Assembly (NCBI GenBank): GCA_934133175.1
Contig: CAKPAX010000005.1
Span: 1-64,000 of the forward strand
DNA from: an uncultured Clostridia bacterium
GTDB lineage: Bacteria > Bacillota > Clostridia > TANB77 > CAG-508
DNA length: 64,000 nt
Direction of reading: 5' to 3'
A model generated the notes under the pieces. The model did no database searches. It was not told the DNA's origin and saw nothing but the letters and a program-made list of their open reading frames with translations. The translations under genes were made by a program, and so were the position numbers. Shown piece by piece: positions 34,154 through 42,857 of the stretch. The stretch's first letter is position 1; each line of letters opens with the position of its first letter.

Positions 34154-36196
34154 ATGGAATTTACTAATGAGAAATTGAGTTTAGAAGAAGGATTAAAAAG
34201 AGAATGGATAATAACAAATGGGATTGGAGGATATTCAGCATCAACAATAGTCGGAGCAAATACAAGAAAATATCACGGATTACTTGTTGCTCCGCTTACA
34301 CCACCAGCAAGAAGATATTTAATATTATCCAAAGTAGATGAGAGTATAGAAATAAATGATAAAAAGTATGAGTTGTATACAAATATAGGAAAACAATATG
34401 TATCAGATGGATTTAAGTATCAACAAAGTTTTAGAAAAGAGTTTTTACCTGTTTTTAATTATAAGGTGGAAAATGTAGAAATAACTAAGATTATTTGTAT
34501 GGAGTATGGAAAAAATACAGTTGGAGTATATTATAAAATTAAAAATAAAGATTCTAAATTAAGAGTAAAATTAAATTTAGCTCCAATTGTGAATTTTAGA
34601 GATTTTCATTGTGTAAATAATAATCATAAATTTAAGTTAAGACAAGATGTAAAACGAAACAAAATTAAACTTATTATAGATGATAATTCTGTTAATCCTA
34701 TATATATAAGAGTTTCAGAAGGAGAATATATTGAGCATAAAGATGATCAGTTTAATAATATGTTTTATCTTGAAGAAGAAAAAAGAGGATTCTTAGCAGA
34801 GGAAAATCATGTCGTTCCTGGAGTTTTTGAAACATATATAGAACCGGATGAAGAAAAAGAAATTTCATTTGTTTGTTCTTTAGAGGAAAATATAGATGAA
34901 ATTAATGTTAAAAATCTTATAGATAAAGAAATTATAAGATTAAATAAAATATTTAATGAATCTTTATTAATTGATAATAGAGAAAAAAGTAAAACTAAAA
35001 AAGAAATCGAAAGAGATGAATTAGTAAAAGAATACTTAATAGCTGCTGACAATTTTGTTGTATATAGGCCATCATTTAGGTTACATACATTAATTGCAGG
35101 ATATCCATGGTTTTTAGATTGGGGAAGAGATAGTTTAATATCATTTGAAGGATTATTATTAATTCCTAAAAGGTTTGAAATTGCGAAAGAAGTATTACTT
35201 ACATATATAAGAGATATAAAATTTGGATTGGTTCCAAATGGTTATTCAGGATTTGATAATAGACCATTATATAATAGTGTTGATGCATCACTTTTATTAT
35301 TTGAACAAATTAAAAAATATATAGAATATACAAATGATTATAAATTTGTAGAAGAAAATATTTATAGTCATTTAGAAAATATTATTAGTAATTATATAAA
35401 AGGAATAGATGTTGAGGATAATAATATTTATTTAGATGATGATTATTTATTAGTGTCAGGAACAGAGAATACACAAAATACTTGGATGGATGCAAAATGT
35501 AATGGAATAGCTATAACACCAAGAAATGGAAAAGCAGTAGAAATAAATGCAATGTGGTATAATGCCTTAAAAATAATGGAAGAACTAACAAATGGAATTG
35601 GAAAAAAAATTGATAGCAAAAAATATGCTGATTTAGCAAAAAAATGTAAAAAAGCATATAATGAAAAATTCTATAATAAAAGAAGAAAATGTTTATATGA
35701 CGTGTTAGGTGATAGTAAAATAAGACCAAACCAATTGTTTAGCCTAAGTTTAACTTACCCAGTGATAGATTGTAACTCAGAAGAAGCTCAAAATATAATA
35801 AATGTATGTAAAAAGAAATTATTAAATAATTATGGATTAAAATCACTTGCAAAAGATGAAGAGAATTATACTCCAATATATGAAGGAGATTCTCTAAAAA
35901 GAGATAGTAGTTATCATCAAGGAATAACATGGACTTGGCTTTTGGGGTTATATTATAATGCTCTAAAAAATATATTAAAAACAACAAAAAACAAAAAATA
36001 TAAATTAGAAATTGAAGAAGAATTGAAAAAGTTAATAAGAAATACAACAAAAACTTTTACAAAAGATATAAATGAAGATGGTTGTATAGGTAGTATTTCT
36101 GAAATATATGATTCTATAAAACCACAGTTACCTAAAGGAGCATTTGCTCAGGCTTGGAGTGTTGCAGAAGTATTTAGAATAATTTTGGAAAAATAA
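34154..36196 (+). CDS. Glycogen debranching enzyme (amylo-alpha-1,6-glucosidase)
   Basis: 680 residues from ATG 34154 (TTGGAGGAAATAT upstream). GDE N-domain: EWIITNGIGGYSASTIVGANTRKYHGLLV. C-domain (alpha/alpha6 GH133-like): PWFLDWGRDSLISFEGLLL with the Asp/Arg catalytic segment, GFDNRPLYNSVDASLLLFE, NTWMDAKCNGIAITPRNGKAVEINAMWYNAL and YHQGITWTWLLGLY. Removes alpha-1,6 branches in glycogen breakdown. Placed after glmR without a terminator, so carbon storage and wall precursor supply may share a transcript. Confidence 0.93.
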   Translation: MEFTNEKLSLEEGLKREWIITNGIGGYSASTIVGANTRKYHGLLVAPLTPPARRYLILSKVDESIEINDKKYELYTNIGKQYVSDGFKYQQSFRKEFLPVFNYKVENVEITKIICMEYGKNTVGVYYKIKNKDSKLRVKLNLAPIVNFRDFHCVNNNHKFKLRQDVKRNKIKLIIDDNSVNPIYIRVSEGEYIEHKDDQFNNMFYLEEEKRGFLAEENHVVPGVFETYIEPDEEKEISFVCSLEENIDEINVKNLIDKEIIRLNKIFNESLLIDNREKSKTKKEIERDELVKEYLIAADNFVVYRPSFRLHTLIAGYPWFLDWGRDSLISFEGLLLIPKRFEIAKEVLLTYIRDIKFGLVPNGYSGFDNRPLYNSVDASLLLFEQIKKYIEYTNDYKFVEENIYSHLENIISNYIKGIDVEDNNIYLDDDYLLVSGTENTQNTWMDAKCNGIAITPRNGKAVEINAMWYNALKIMEELTNGIGKKIDSKKYADLAKKCKKAYNEKFYNKRRKCLYDVLGDSKIRPNQLFSLSLTYPVIDCNSEEAQNIINVCKKKLLNNYGLKSLAKDEENYTPIYEGDSLKRDSSYHQGITWTWLLGLYYNALKNILKTTKNKKYKLEIEEELKKLIRNTTKTFTKDINEDGCIGSISEIYDSIKPQLPKGAFAQAWSVAEVFRIILEK

Positions 36197-36209
36197 TAAG
36201 GATGGAAAA

Positions 36210-37232
36210 ATGGTATCTATAGAAGAATTAGAAAGACAATTAAATAGTGGAAAATTATCAAGTATTTATTTATTATATGGTGAAGAAAAATATTTAATAG
36301 AAAATGATATAAAAAAAATCAAAAAAATATTTTGTGATTTAATAAAAGGTATAAATTACATTTTATTAGATGAAAATAATATAGATGAAATAATATCAGA
36401 TATTGAAACGCCAGCATTTGGATATAGTAAAAAACTAATAATTGTAAAAGATACAGGACTATTTAAAAAAGATGGAAAAAAGAAAAATGTAAAAGCAGTA
36501 AGTATAAGAGAAAAACTAAATGAATATATAAAAAATAATATAGATATAATAAATGAAATGGCAGTTGTTATTTTTACAGAAGATGATGTAGATAAAAATG
36601 AATTATTTAAAACTATTGATAAAATAGGTTGTACATGTAAATTTGATTATCAAAAACCAATAGAATTACAAAAAAGAATAAAAGCAATTTGTCAAGCATA
36701 TAAGGTAAATATAGATAATTTTACATTACAATATTTTATAGAGTCTTGTGGGACAAGTATGCAAGATTTAATTAATGAAATTAGAAAATTAATTGAATAT
36801 GTAGGTGTAAATGGAATTATAAAAAAGGAAGATATAGACAAATTATCAATAAAACAAATAGATAGTGTAATATTTGATTTGACAGATAATTTAGGAAAGA
36901 AGAATATAAAAAATGCAATGGAAGTTCTTCAAAACTTATTGTATTTAAAAGAACCAATACAAAAAATATTAGTAACTTTGTATAATCATTTCAAAAAATT
37001 ATATTTAGTAAAATTGGCATTAAAATATAATAAAGATGTAACACAAGTTCTAAATTTAAAACCTAATCAAACATTTTTGGTTAGTAAATATAAAAATCAA
37101 GCAAGTTATTTTAATGAAAAAGATTTAAGAATAATATTGAAGGAATTAGCAGATTTAGATTATAAATATAAAATTGGGTTGATAGATATAAATATTGGGT
37201 TAGAAACAATACTTTGTACATATTGTTCATAA
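36210..37232 (+). CDS. holA: DNA polymerase III delta subunit
   Basis: 340 residues. Clamp-loader subunit that opens the sliding clamp. Recognised by the N-terminal SSIYLLYGEEKYLIENDI motif and the C-terminal helical collar (SVIFDLTDNLGKKNIKNAMEVLQNLL...). No Walker A, as usual for HolA. SD AAGGATGG. Ends 62 bases before sleB. Confidence 0.92.
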   Translation: MVSIEELERQLNSGKLSSIYLLYGEEKYLIENDIKKIKKIFCDLIKGINYILLDENNIDEIISDIETPAFGYSKKLIIVKDTGLFKKDGKKKNVKAVSIREKLNEYIKNNIDIINEMAVVIFTEDDVDKNELFKTIDKIGCTCKFDYQKPIELQKRIKAICQAYKVNIDNFTLQYFIESCGTSMQDLINEIRKLIEYVGVNGIIKKEDIDKLSIKQIDSVIFDLTDNLGKKNIKNAMEVLQNLLYLKEPIQKILVTLYNHFKKLYLVKLALKYNKDVTQVLNLKPNQTFLVSKYKNQASYFNEKDLRIILKELADLDYKYKIGLIDINIGLETILCTYCS

Positions 37233-37244
37233 TTAATGTATATA

Positions 37245-37294
37245 AAAACCACTTTTGGATAAAAATAAATATAAATTTATTCAAAGGTGGTTTT
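37245..37294 (+). promoter_or_regulatory. SD-sequestering hairpin (or holA terminator) before sleB
   Basis: A 19-bp stem, AAAACCACTTTTGGATAAA (37245-37263) with TTTATTCAAAGGTGGTTTT (37276-37294), allowing two G-U pairs. The right arm contains the sleB SD AAAGGTGG and ends at the ATG, so in the folded state initiation would be blocked. It is followed by only a short T run, so a terminator role is weaker. Confidence 0.65.
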
Positions 37295-37993
37295 ATGTTT
37301 AAGAATATAAATAAAAGGAAAATAATTATAACATTTTTTGTGTTAATTTTAATAGGAATATGTACTTCATTTTATTTATTTAAAAATAGTGAAGTAGAAG
37401 CATTATCTAAGTATGGTTCAAGGGGGAGTGAAGTGACCCAAATACAAACAAAATTAAAAAGATGGGGATATTACAGTGGAAATGTAGATGGAATTTATGG
37501 GAGTCAAACTGTAGCTGCTGTTAAAAAATTTCAAAAGAAAAATGGATTGACTGTAGATGGAATTGCAGGAAAGAATACTTTGGCTGCAATGGGAATATAT
37601 AACTCTTCTAATAGTTCTAGTTCATCTGGAACTTCAAGTAATTCTTCAAATGTTAATTTGTTAGCAAGACTAATTCATGGAGAAGCCAGAGGAGAACCAT
37701 ATACAGGAAAAGTTGCAGTAGGAGCTGTTGTGTTAAATAGAGTAAAAAGTAGTTCTTTTCCTAATACAATTGCAGGAGTAATATATCAGTCAGGGGCATT
37801 TGATGCAGTTTCAGACGGACAAATAAATTTATCACCAGATAGTAGTGCTTTAAAAGCTGCACAAGATGCAATAAATGGATGGGATCCATCATATGGGGCA
37901 ATTTATTATTTTAACCCATCAACCGCAACTAATAAATGGATTTGGTCTAGACCTCTTACTGTAACAATAGGAAAACATAGATTTTGTAAATAA
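37295..37993 (+). CDS. sleB: Spore cortex-lytic enzyme SleB-like
   Basis: 232 residues from ATG 37295; upstream frame is part of the hairpin. Membrane/signal helix, peptidoglycan-binding domain 1 (KYGSRGSEVTQIQTKLKRWG...DGIYGSQTVAAVKKFQKKNGLTVDGIAG), Ser-rich linker, then the cell-wall hydrolase_2 (CwlJ/SleB) domain: ARLIHGEARGEPYTGKVAVG (catalytic Glu) and GAIYYFNPSTATNKW. Degrades spore cortex peptidoglycan during germination; lytic transglycosylase in the family. No ypeB partner follows. Confidence 0.93.
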   Translation: MFKNINKRKIIITFFVLILIGICTSFYLFKNSEVEALSKYGSRGSEVTQIQTKLKRWGYYSGNVDGIYGSQTVAAVKKFQKKNGLTVDGIAGKNTLAAMGIYNSSNSSSSSGTSSNSSNVNLLARLIHGEARGEPYTGKVAVGAVVLNRVKSSSFPNTIAGVIYQSGAFDAVSDGQINLSPDSSALKAAQDAINGWDPSYGAIYYFNPSTATNKWIWSRPLTVTIGKHRFCK

Positions 37994-38016
37994 GTCTTAT
38001 TCTGAATGGGGCAATA

Positions 38017-38046
38017 GTTGGCAATGGGGACGTGTTTTTTGACAAC
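38017..38046. repeat. REP-like hairpin repeat, copy 2
   Basis: GTTGGCAATGGGGACGTG-T-run-TTGACAAC, the same sequence as 4383-4413 with small differences; one stem position mismatched. Lies 24 bases after sleB. Confidence 0.6.
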
Positions 38047-38084
38047 ATAAAAATTTAATAAAGAGATTAAATTTAATATAAATT

Positions 38085-38130
38085 ATTAAAAACCAAGCTT
38101 AAATTAAAATTAGGTTTGGTTTTTATTTTG
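38085..38130 (+). terminator. sleB terminator
   Basis: AACCAAGCTTAA-attaaaa-TTAGGTTTGGTT is a 12-bp stem with G-U pairs, followed by TTTTATTTTG. Confidence 0.8.
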
Positions 38131-38228
38131 TAATAAAATTAAAATATAAATTTATATTAAAATTATATTTGACAAATAAATCTCATATTGTTAATATATA
38201 AGTGTCAAAAAATATATGGAGGAAATTA

Positions 38229-38732
38229 ATGACAATATATCCAAATGCTTACTTAAAAAATGTAAGAGAAATAACAATAGATTTTTTAAAACAGAACAAT
38301 ATTGAAGCTTTAATATTAGATGTTGACAATACTTTAATAGATTATTATAAAAATTTAGAAAAAGAAACAATAAGATGGGCTGAAGATTTAAAAAAAGATG
38401 GAATAAAATTATACATTTTATCTAATTCTAACAAAAAAGAAAAAGTAAAAAATGTGGCAAAAAAATTGGAAATACCATATGAATATTTTGCAAAAAAACC
38501 ATTAAAAAATGGATTTTTAAAGATACAAAAAACATTAAATATTAAACCAGAAAATATAGGAGTAGTTGGAGATCAAATATTTACAGATGTGATTGGTGGA
38601 AATAGATGTAAAATGTATACGATTTTAGTTGATCCAATCATTCAAAAAGATTTTTGGTTTACAGCATGGAAAAGACCAATTGAAGATAAAATAAAAAGTA
38701 AAATAAAAAAAGAAAACAAAGGAGAAAAATAG
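38229..38732 (+). CDS. yqeG: YqeG-family HAD-IIIA phosphatase
   Basis: 167 residues from ATG 38229, chosen for the GGAGG 7 bases upstream; an in-frame GTG at 38202 has none. HAD motifs: LDVDNTLIDY (motif I, Asp nucleophile), LSNSNKKEK (motif II), KKPLKNGF (Lys, motif III) and GVVGDQIFTDVIGGN (motif IV). It belongs to the YqeG/PGP-like group; substrate uncertain, possibly phosphatidylglycerophosphate-type. Followed without gap by the prepilin peptidase gene. Confidence 0.92.
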   Translation: MTIYPNAYLKNVREITIDFLKQNNIEALILDVDNTLIDYYKNLEKETIRWAEDLKKDGIKLYILSNSNKKEKVKNVAKKLEIPYEYFAKKPLKNGFLKIQKTLNIKPENIGVVGDQIFTDVIGGNRCKMYTILVDPIIQKDFWFTAWKRPIEDKIKSKIKKENKGEK

Positions 38733-38733
38733 A

Positions 38734-39486
38734 ATGTATTTTAATGATGTACATATATATTGGTATGTGTTTGTACTAATTCTTGGATTATTAATGGGAC
38801 AATTTGTTGATTGGATGATAAGAAGATTACCGGATGATAAAAAAATATTCTCAAAGGAGATATTTAAAGATTATAAGAAAAATTATAAACTAAATTATTT
38901 AATGATGTTAATTAATGCAATACTATATGTTGCAATACTGTATGTTTGTGGAATAAAAGATACATTCATTGCGAATCTTGATTTAATTAAGTATTATATA
39001 TTAACTCCAATATTGTTATCAATATTTGTGATAGATTACAAGCATCAAATAATACCAAATAGATTAACATTAACATTATTTGAAGTAGGATTAGTTTTTG
39101 CTTTTATATACGGATTATCAAATATTGCAATTTCAATAAATATGATATTAGGAATGGTTGCAGGAGCAGGAATATTTTTATTAATTACATTGATTGGTGG
39201 GATGGTTTATGGAAAAGAAGCAATGGGATTTGGCGATGTAAAATTAATGGGATGTTTAGGCTTATGGTTTGGACTTTCTGAAATAATTATTATAGCATTA
39301 ATGTCATTTTTAATAGGAGCAATTTTAAGTATAGTGTTATTAGTTACAAGAATAAAAAAATCTGATGAATACATACCATTTGGTCCATTTATAGTGTTAA
39401 GTACATTTATAGCAATGTTTGTACCATACAATATAATATTAGTTATATTAATGAAAATATTTACATTAGGATTATATAAAGGGTAA
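38734..39486 (+). CDS. Type IV prepilin peptidase (A24), short form
   Basis: 250 residues, seven or eight membrane helices. Aspartyl-protease motifs are visible: SIFVIDYKHQIIPNRL (first Asp) and EAMGFGDVKLMGCLG (GxGD). The N-terminal cytosolic zinc/methyltransferase module with CxxC pairs found in PilD is replaced by a short LPDDKKIFSKEIF loop, so methylation may be lost. It probably processes the pseudopilin-type proteins in this window (30885, 56440, 63059). SD AAGGAGAAAAATAG. Confidence 0.9.
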   Translation: MYFNDVHIYWYVFVLILGLLMGQFVDWMIRRLPDDKKIFSKEIFKDYKKNYKLNYLMMLINAILYVAILYVCGIKDTFIANLDLIKYYILTPILLSIFVIDYKHQIIPNRLTLTLFEVGLVFAFIYGLSNIAISINMILGMVAGAGIFLLITLIGGMVYGKEAMGFGDVKLMGCLGLWFGLSEIIIIALMSFLIGAILSIVLLVTRIKKSDEYIPFGPFIVLSTFIAMFVPYNIILVILMKIFTLGLYKG

Positions 39487-39500
39487 AAGAGGTGTAATAT

Positions 39501-40559
39501 ATGAATCAAAAAATACAATGGCTTAGAAATACAATGGCAAGTTTAAACTTACAAGGGATAATAATTTCTAATCCAATAAATATAAAATATTTAACAAATA
39601 TAGATGCAGAAGGAATATTATTAGTAACAAGAAAAGAAAATATATATATTACAGATGGAAGATATGTTGAAGCTGTTCATAGTATATTAACAATAGAAGA
39701 TGAAATAATAGTTTATAATATAACAGATGTCTCAAAAGATGATTATGAAAATTTCTTTATGTTTTGTGAAAATGTTGGTTTTGAGGAAAACTATGTTACA
39801 TATGCAAAGTATAAAGAATATATGCATAAATTTAAAATAAATAATTTTGTAGAAACAGAAAATATTATAGAAAAACAAAGAGCGATAAAAGATGATGATG
39901 AAATAAAAAATATAACAATTGCATGTGAAATTACAGATAAATGTTTTTCACATCTGATAGATTTTATAAAGCCAGGTATGACAGAAAAACAAATAGCAAA
40001 AGAAATTGATGAATTTTACAATAATAATTCAGATGGATTATCTTTTGATACAATAGTAGCATCTGGAGAAAACTCATCAAAACCACATGCAGTGCCTACA
40101 GATAGAAAAATACAAGAGCAAGATATAATTACAATTGATATGGGATGTAAATTTAAAGGATATTGCTCAGATATGACAAGGACAATATTTATAGGAAGTG
40201 TACCAGAATATGTAAAACCGGTATATGATTTAGTTCTAAAAAATCAAACTCAAACATTAGATCAAATGAAAGACGGAGAAAATATAAGATTATTAACTAA
40301 AATGGTTGAAAATGATTTTAGATTGCATAATTTTGATTTAATTCATAGTTTAGGACATGGAGTTGGATTAGAAATACACGAAAGACCATTTATAAGTTAT
40401 AGAAATGATAATCAATTAAAAGAAAATATGGTTGTAACAGATGAACCTGGAATATATTTACCAGGAAAGTTTGGTGTGAGAATAGAAGATACAGTATTAA
40501 TAACAAAATTTGGTTGTATAAATTTAACAAAATCTGAGAAAAATTATATTATAATATAA
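39501..40559 (+). CDS. Xaa-Pro aminopeptidase (M24)
   Basis: 352 residues: creatinase N-domain then pita-bread M24 fold. Metal ligands: DMGCKFKGYCSDMTRT (two Asp), HSLGHGVGLEIHE (His), VVTDEPGIYLPGK and GVRIEDTVLI (two Glu). Cleaves X-Pro peptides. Directly upstream of efp, the common Firmicutes pair. SD AGAGGTG. Confidence 0.95.
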   Translation: MNQKIQWLRNTMASLNLQGIIISNPINIKYLTNIDAEGILLVTRKENIYITDGRYVEAVHSILTIEDEIIVYNITDVSKDDYENFFMFCENVGFEENYVTYAKYKEYMHKFKINNFVETENIIEKQRAIKDDDEIKNITIACEITDKCFSHLIDFIKPGMTEKQIAKEIDEFYNNNSDGLSFDTIVASGENSSKPHAVPTDRKIQEQDIITIDMGCKFKGYCSDMTRTIFIGSVPEYVKPVYDLVLKNQTQTLDQMKDGENIRLLTKMVENDFRLHNFDLIHSLGHGVGLEIHERPFISYRNDNQLKENMVVTDEPGIYLPGKFGVRIEDTVLITKFGCINLTKSEKNYIII

Positions 40560-40633
40560 TGTAAGTATTGATTTTAGTAGAAAAATAGTGTAAAATAAAT
40601 AAAGTTTAAATAAATTTTGAAAGGGGTAATAAT

Positions 40634-41200
40634 ATGGCAGCAGTATATTCAGCAGGAGATTTTAGAAATGGAACAACATTTGAAATGGATGGAAATGTTT
40701 ATAGAGTAGTTGAATTTCAACACGTAAAACCAGGAAAGGGAGCAGCATTTGTTAGAACAAAATTAAAAAATGTAATAACAGGGGCAGTTTTAGAAAAAAC
40801 TTTTAACCCATCAGATAAATTTCCAGGAGCAGAAATAGAAAAACAAGTAATGCAATACTTATATAATGATGGTGGATTATATTATTTTATGGATAATACA
40901 ACATATGAACAAACACCATTAAATGAAGAACAATTAGGTGATTGTTTAAAGTATTTAAAAGAAAATACAGAAGTTACAATACTTTCTTTTAAAGGAAAAG
41001 TATTTGCAGTAGAACCACCAACATTTGTTGAATTAGAAGTTACATATACAGAACCAGGATTTGCAGGAAATACAACAACAACATCTGGAAAACCTGCAAC
41101 ATTAGAAACAGGATTGGAATTACAAGTTCCTATGTTCATAAACATTGGTGATGTATTAAGAATTGATACAAGAACATGTGAATACATGGAAAGAGTTTAG
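40634..41200 (+). CDS. efp: Elongation factor P
   Basis: 188 residues. Three OB-like domains; the KOW-like N-domain loop [16 protein letters not shown] carries the Lys that contacts the P-site tRNA. Relieves ribosome stalling at polyproline. The modifying enzyme type cannot be told here. SD AAAGGGG. It leads into the zinc-ribbon gene by 12 bases. Confidence 0.97.
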   Translation: MAAVYSAGDFRNGTTFEMDGNVYRVVEFQHVKPGKGAAFVRTKLKNVITGAVLEKTFNPSDKFPGAEIEKQVMQYLYNDGGLYYFMDNTTYEQTPLNEEQLGDCLKYLKENTEVTILSFKGKVFAVEPPTFVELEVTYTEPGFAGNTTTTSGKPATLETGLELQVPMFINIGDVLRIDTRTCEYMERV

Positions 41201-41212
41201 AAAGGTGATAAT

Positions 41213-41686
41213 ATGATATCAGACTTAAAAAAAGAAATGAATAAATTTATGACAGACTTAGAAAAAAATATTCAAAACAAAAAAGATTTAGAATATATTC
41301 AGGAAAAAATGCCACATTTATTCGAAACAATTCTTGATGAAATGGAAAAGGTAGTAAATATAAAAGAAGAAAAAATGAATAAAATTATGCAAACACAACA
41401 ACAATTAGAAACTAAAGTAGGAAAAATGGAACAAATTATAGACAATATAGAAAAAGATATATATTCTGATGAAGGATTTGATTTTGAAATAGTTTGTCCA
41501 TATTGTGATACAGAATTTGTTGTTGATGAAGATGATGAGAAAACAGAAGTTAAATGTCCAAATTGTAATAATATTATAGAACTAGATTGGACAGATGAAG
41601 AAGAGGGATGTTCTGCAGGAGGATGTTCACATTGTCATGGATGTGGACCAGTAATTGATGAAGATGAAGACGATGATGATATGTAA
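41213..41686 (+). CDS. CD1247-type zinc-ribbon protein
   Basis: 157 residues. N-terminal helical domain matching the clostridial CD1247 family, then a zinc ribbon CPYCDTEF...CPNCNNIIEL (about 96-125) and a terminal Cys/His/Asp-rich tail (CSAGGCSHCHGCGP, then acidic Asp run). Role unknown. In operon with efp. SD AAAGGTGATA. Confidence 0.85.
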   Translation: MISDLKKEMNKFMTDLEKNIQNKKDLEYIQEKMPHLFETILDEMEKVVNIKEEKMNKIMQTQQQLETKVGKMEQIIDNIEKDIYSDEGFDFEIVCPYCDTEFVVDEDDEKTEVKCPNCNNIIELDWTDEEEGCSAGGCSHCHGCGPVIDEDEDDDDM

Positions 41687-41689
41687 TAA

Positions 41690-41722
41690 AAATGTGCTAT
41701 TGTAAAGATGGCACTTTTTTGT
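41690..41722. terminator. Terminator after the zinc-ribbon gene
   Basis: GTGCTAT-tgtaaag-ATGGCAC stem, then TTTTTTG. Confidence 0.82.
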
Positions 41723-41724
41723 TT

Positions 41725-42297
41725 TTAGTAATAATTTAAAGGATTTACATAGTTATTATTAACTCGAATTCCAAAATGAAGATGTGGACCAGTTGTTGCT
41801 CCATTTGTAGGATTACCATTTGAATCTTTATAAGTATTTCCGGGAACTCCATATACATTTTTGGGACCAACTTCACCTATAATTTGTCCCTTTTTTACTT
41901 TATCACCAACTTTTACAATATAATTAGGTGAACAATGACAATAAGATATTTTCATGTTTCCGGTAGTAATTGTAATAGTATAACCACCACCACCTAAAAA
42001 GTTTGTAAATGTAACATCTGCATCTGTGACAGCAATGAATTTGCTACCCTGTGGAGCACCAATATCAATTCCTTTATGTATAGTAGAAGCACCGGAAGTA
42101 GGAGCATTTCTTTTACCAAAATATGAATTGATTCGAGTATAACCAGGAGCTGGCCAAAGAAAACCATCTGTGGAATCAAAGTCAATTATTTGATTAAATT
42201 CGTTTGAATTAAAGGATTCACTATTATTAAATATAGGAATAAAAAAGACGCAAACAATTATTGAAAAAACAATAATAAAAATAAAGATTTTTTGAAT
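41725..42297 (-). CDS. M23 peptidase (LytM-type), probable ATT start codon
   Basis: 190 residues. An anchor helix then an M23 domain: HKGIDIGAP (HxxxD), ISYCHC and the closing HLHFGIR (HxH), so the zinc site is complete. The only good SD, GGAGGTGAT, stands 8 bases before an in-frame ATT at 42297; the earlier in-frame TTG at 42312 overlaps the SD itself. An ATT start would be rare. Cleaves peptide crosslinks in the wall. Confidence 0.85.
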   Translation of the reverse strand: MQKIFIFIIVFSIIVCVFFIPIFNNSESFNSNEFNQIIDFDSTDGFLWPAPGYTRINSYFGKRNAPTSGASTIHKGIDIGAPQGSKFIAVTDADVTFTNFLGGGGYTITITTGNMKISYCHCSPNYIVKVGDKVKKGQIIGEVGPKNVYGVPGNTYKDSNGNPTNGATTGPHLHFGIRVNNNYVNPLNYY

Positions 42298-42334
42298 AAA
42301 TATCACCTCCAAAATTAAAAATATAGATAAGAAT

Positions 42335-42368
42335 AAAAAAGAGATTATCTAGAAGATAACCCCTTTTG
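42335..42368 (-). terminator. tRNA-Trp terminator
   Basis: Minus-strand AAAAGGGGTTATC-ttcta-GATAATCTCTTTTTT stem and T run between the tRNA and the M23 gene. Confidence 0.78.
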
Positions 42369-42381
42369 TAAAAATGATTGC

Positions 42382-42456
42382 TGGCAGGGGTAGAAGGATT
42401 CGAACCCTCACAGGCGGTTTTGGAGACCGATGTGCTACCATTGACACTATACCCCT
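42382..42456 (-). tRNA. tRNA-Trp (anticodon CCA)
   Basis: 75 bases with encoded CCA. Acceptor stem AGGGGTA/TACCCCT, D-loop with GTGTCAATGGTAGCAC, anticodon loop CTCCAAA giving CCA, and T-arm GAGGGTTCGAATCCTTC. All four arms pair. Confidence 0.97.
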
Positions 42457-42524
42457 ATAAAATTTAACAACATAAATATATTAGCATATATTTTTTGATT
42501 TGGCAATAATTTTTGTAAAAAATA

Positions 42525-42553
42525 TTGACATTTCTGAGTAAAGATAATAAAAT
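42525..42553 (+). promoter_or_regulatory. SigA-type promoter of the glyS T-box leader
   Basis: TTGACA (42525-42530), 17 bases, TAAAAT (42548-42553). Confidence 0.75.
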
Positions 42554-42559
42554 ATATGT

Positions 42560-42775
42560 TAAATATAAGTTGCGTAGAAGAAGAAAAAATACTATTAAAT
42601 TTATTTTTAGAGAATTGGTGATGGTGAAATACCAGTAATAAATTAGTATGGGGAGCTTTGGAGCAACATTTAAATTAAGGTGCTTAGTTTTTTTAAAACT
42701 AAGAATTAGGGTGGAAACGCGGAAATAGAACTTTCGTCCCTAGCAAAAGTGCTAGGTATGAAAGTTTTTTTGATT
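42560..42775 (+). promoter_or_regulatory. T-box riboswitch (tRNA-Gly) upstream of glyS
   Basis: Stem I closes with GTTGC (42569) and GCAAC (42663). The specifier loop's 3' side, GGGGAG at about 42650-42655, holds glycine codons (GGG/GGA). The antiterminator core AGGGTGGAAACGCGG (42708-42722) is close to the family consensus, with an A where C is usual, and its UGGA can pair with a U-discriminator tRNA-Gly end. It ends in the terminator 42728-42771 with a seven-T run. Uncharged tRNA-Gly should turn glyS on. Confidence 0.93.
42728..42771 (+). terminator. T-box-controlled terminator
   Basis: AACTTTC-gtc-CCTAGCA-aaag-TGCTAGG-tat-GAAAGTT followed by T's. Confidence 0.9.
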
Positions 42776-42833
42776 ATTATAGTAAAATTTTTTAAACTTT
42801 TTATAATATAAATACTTTGCACAGGAAATTTCA
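42775..42833. repeat. Decayed partial copy C of the dispersed repeat
   Basis: The first 50 bases align without gaps to 7074-7123 with ten differences, seven of them C to T or G to A relative to copy A. It keeps TATAATATAAATA and TTGCACAG; the remainder of the 143-bp element is absent. Sits between the T-box terminator and the glyS SD. Confidence 0.55.
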
Positions 42834-42857
42834 TAAAACAAAAAAGGAGGAATTTTT

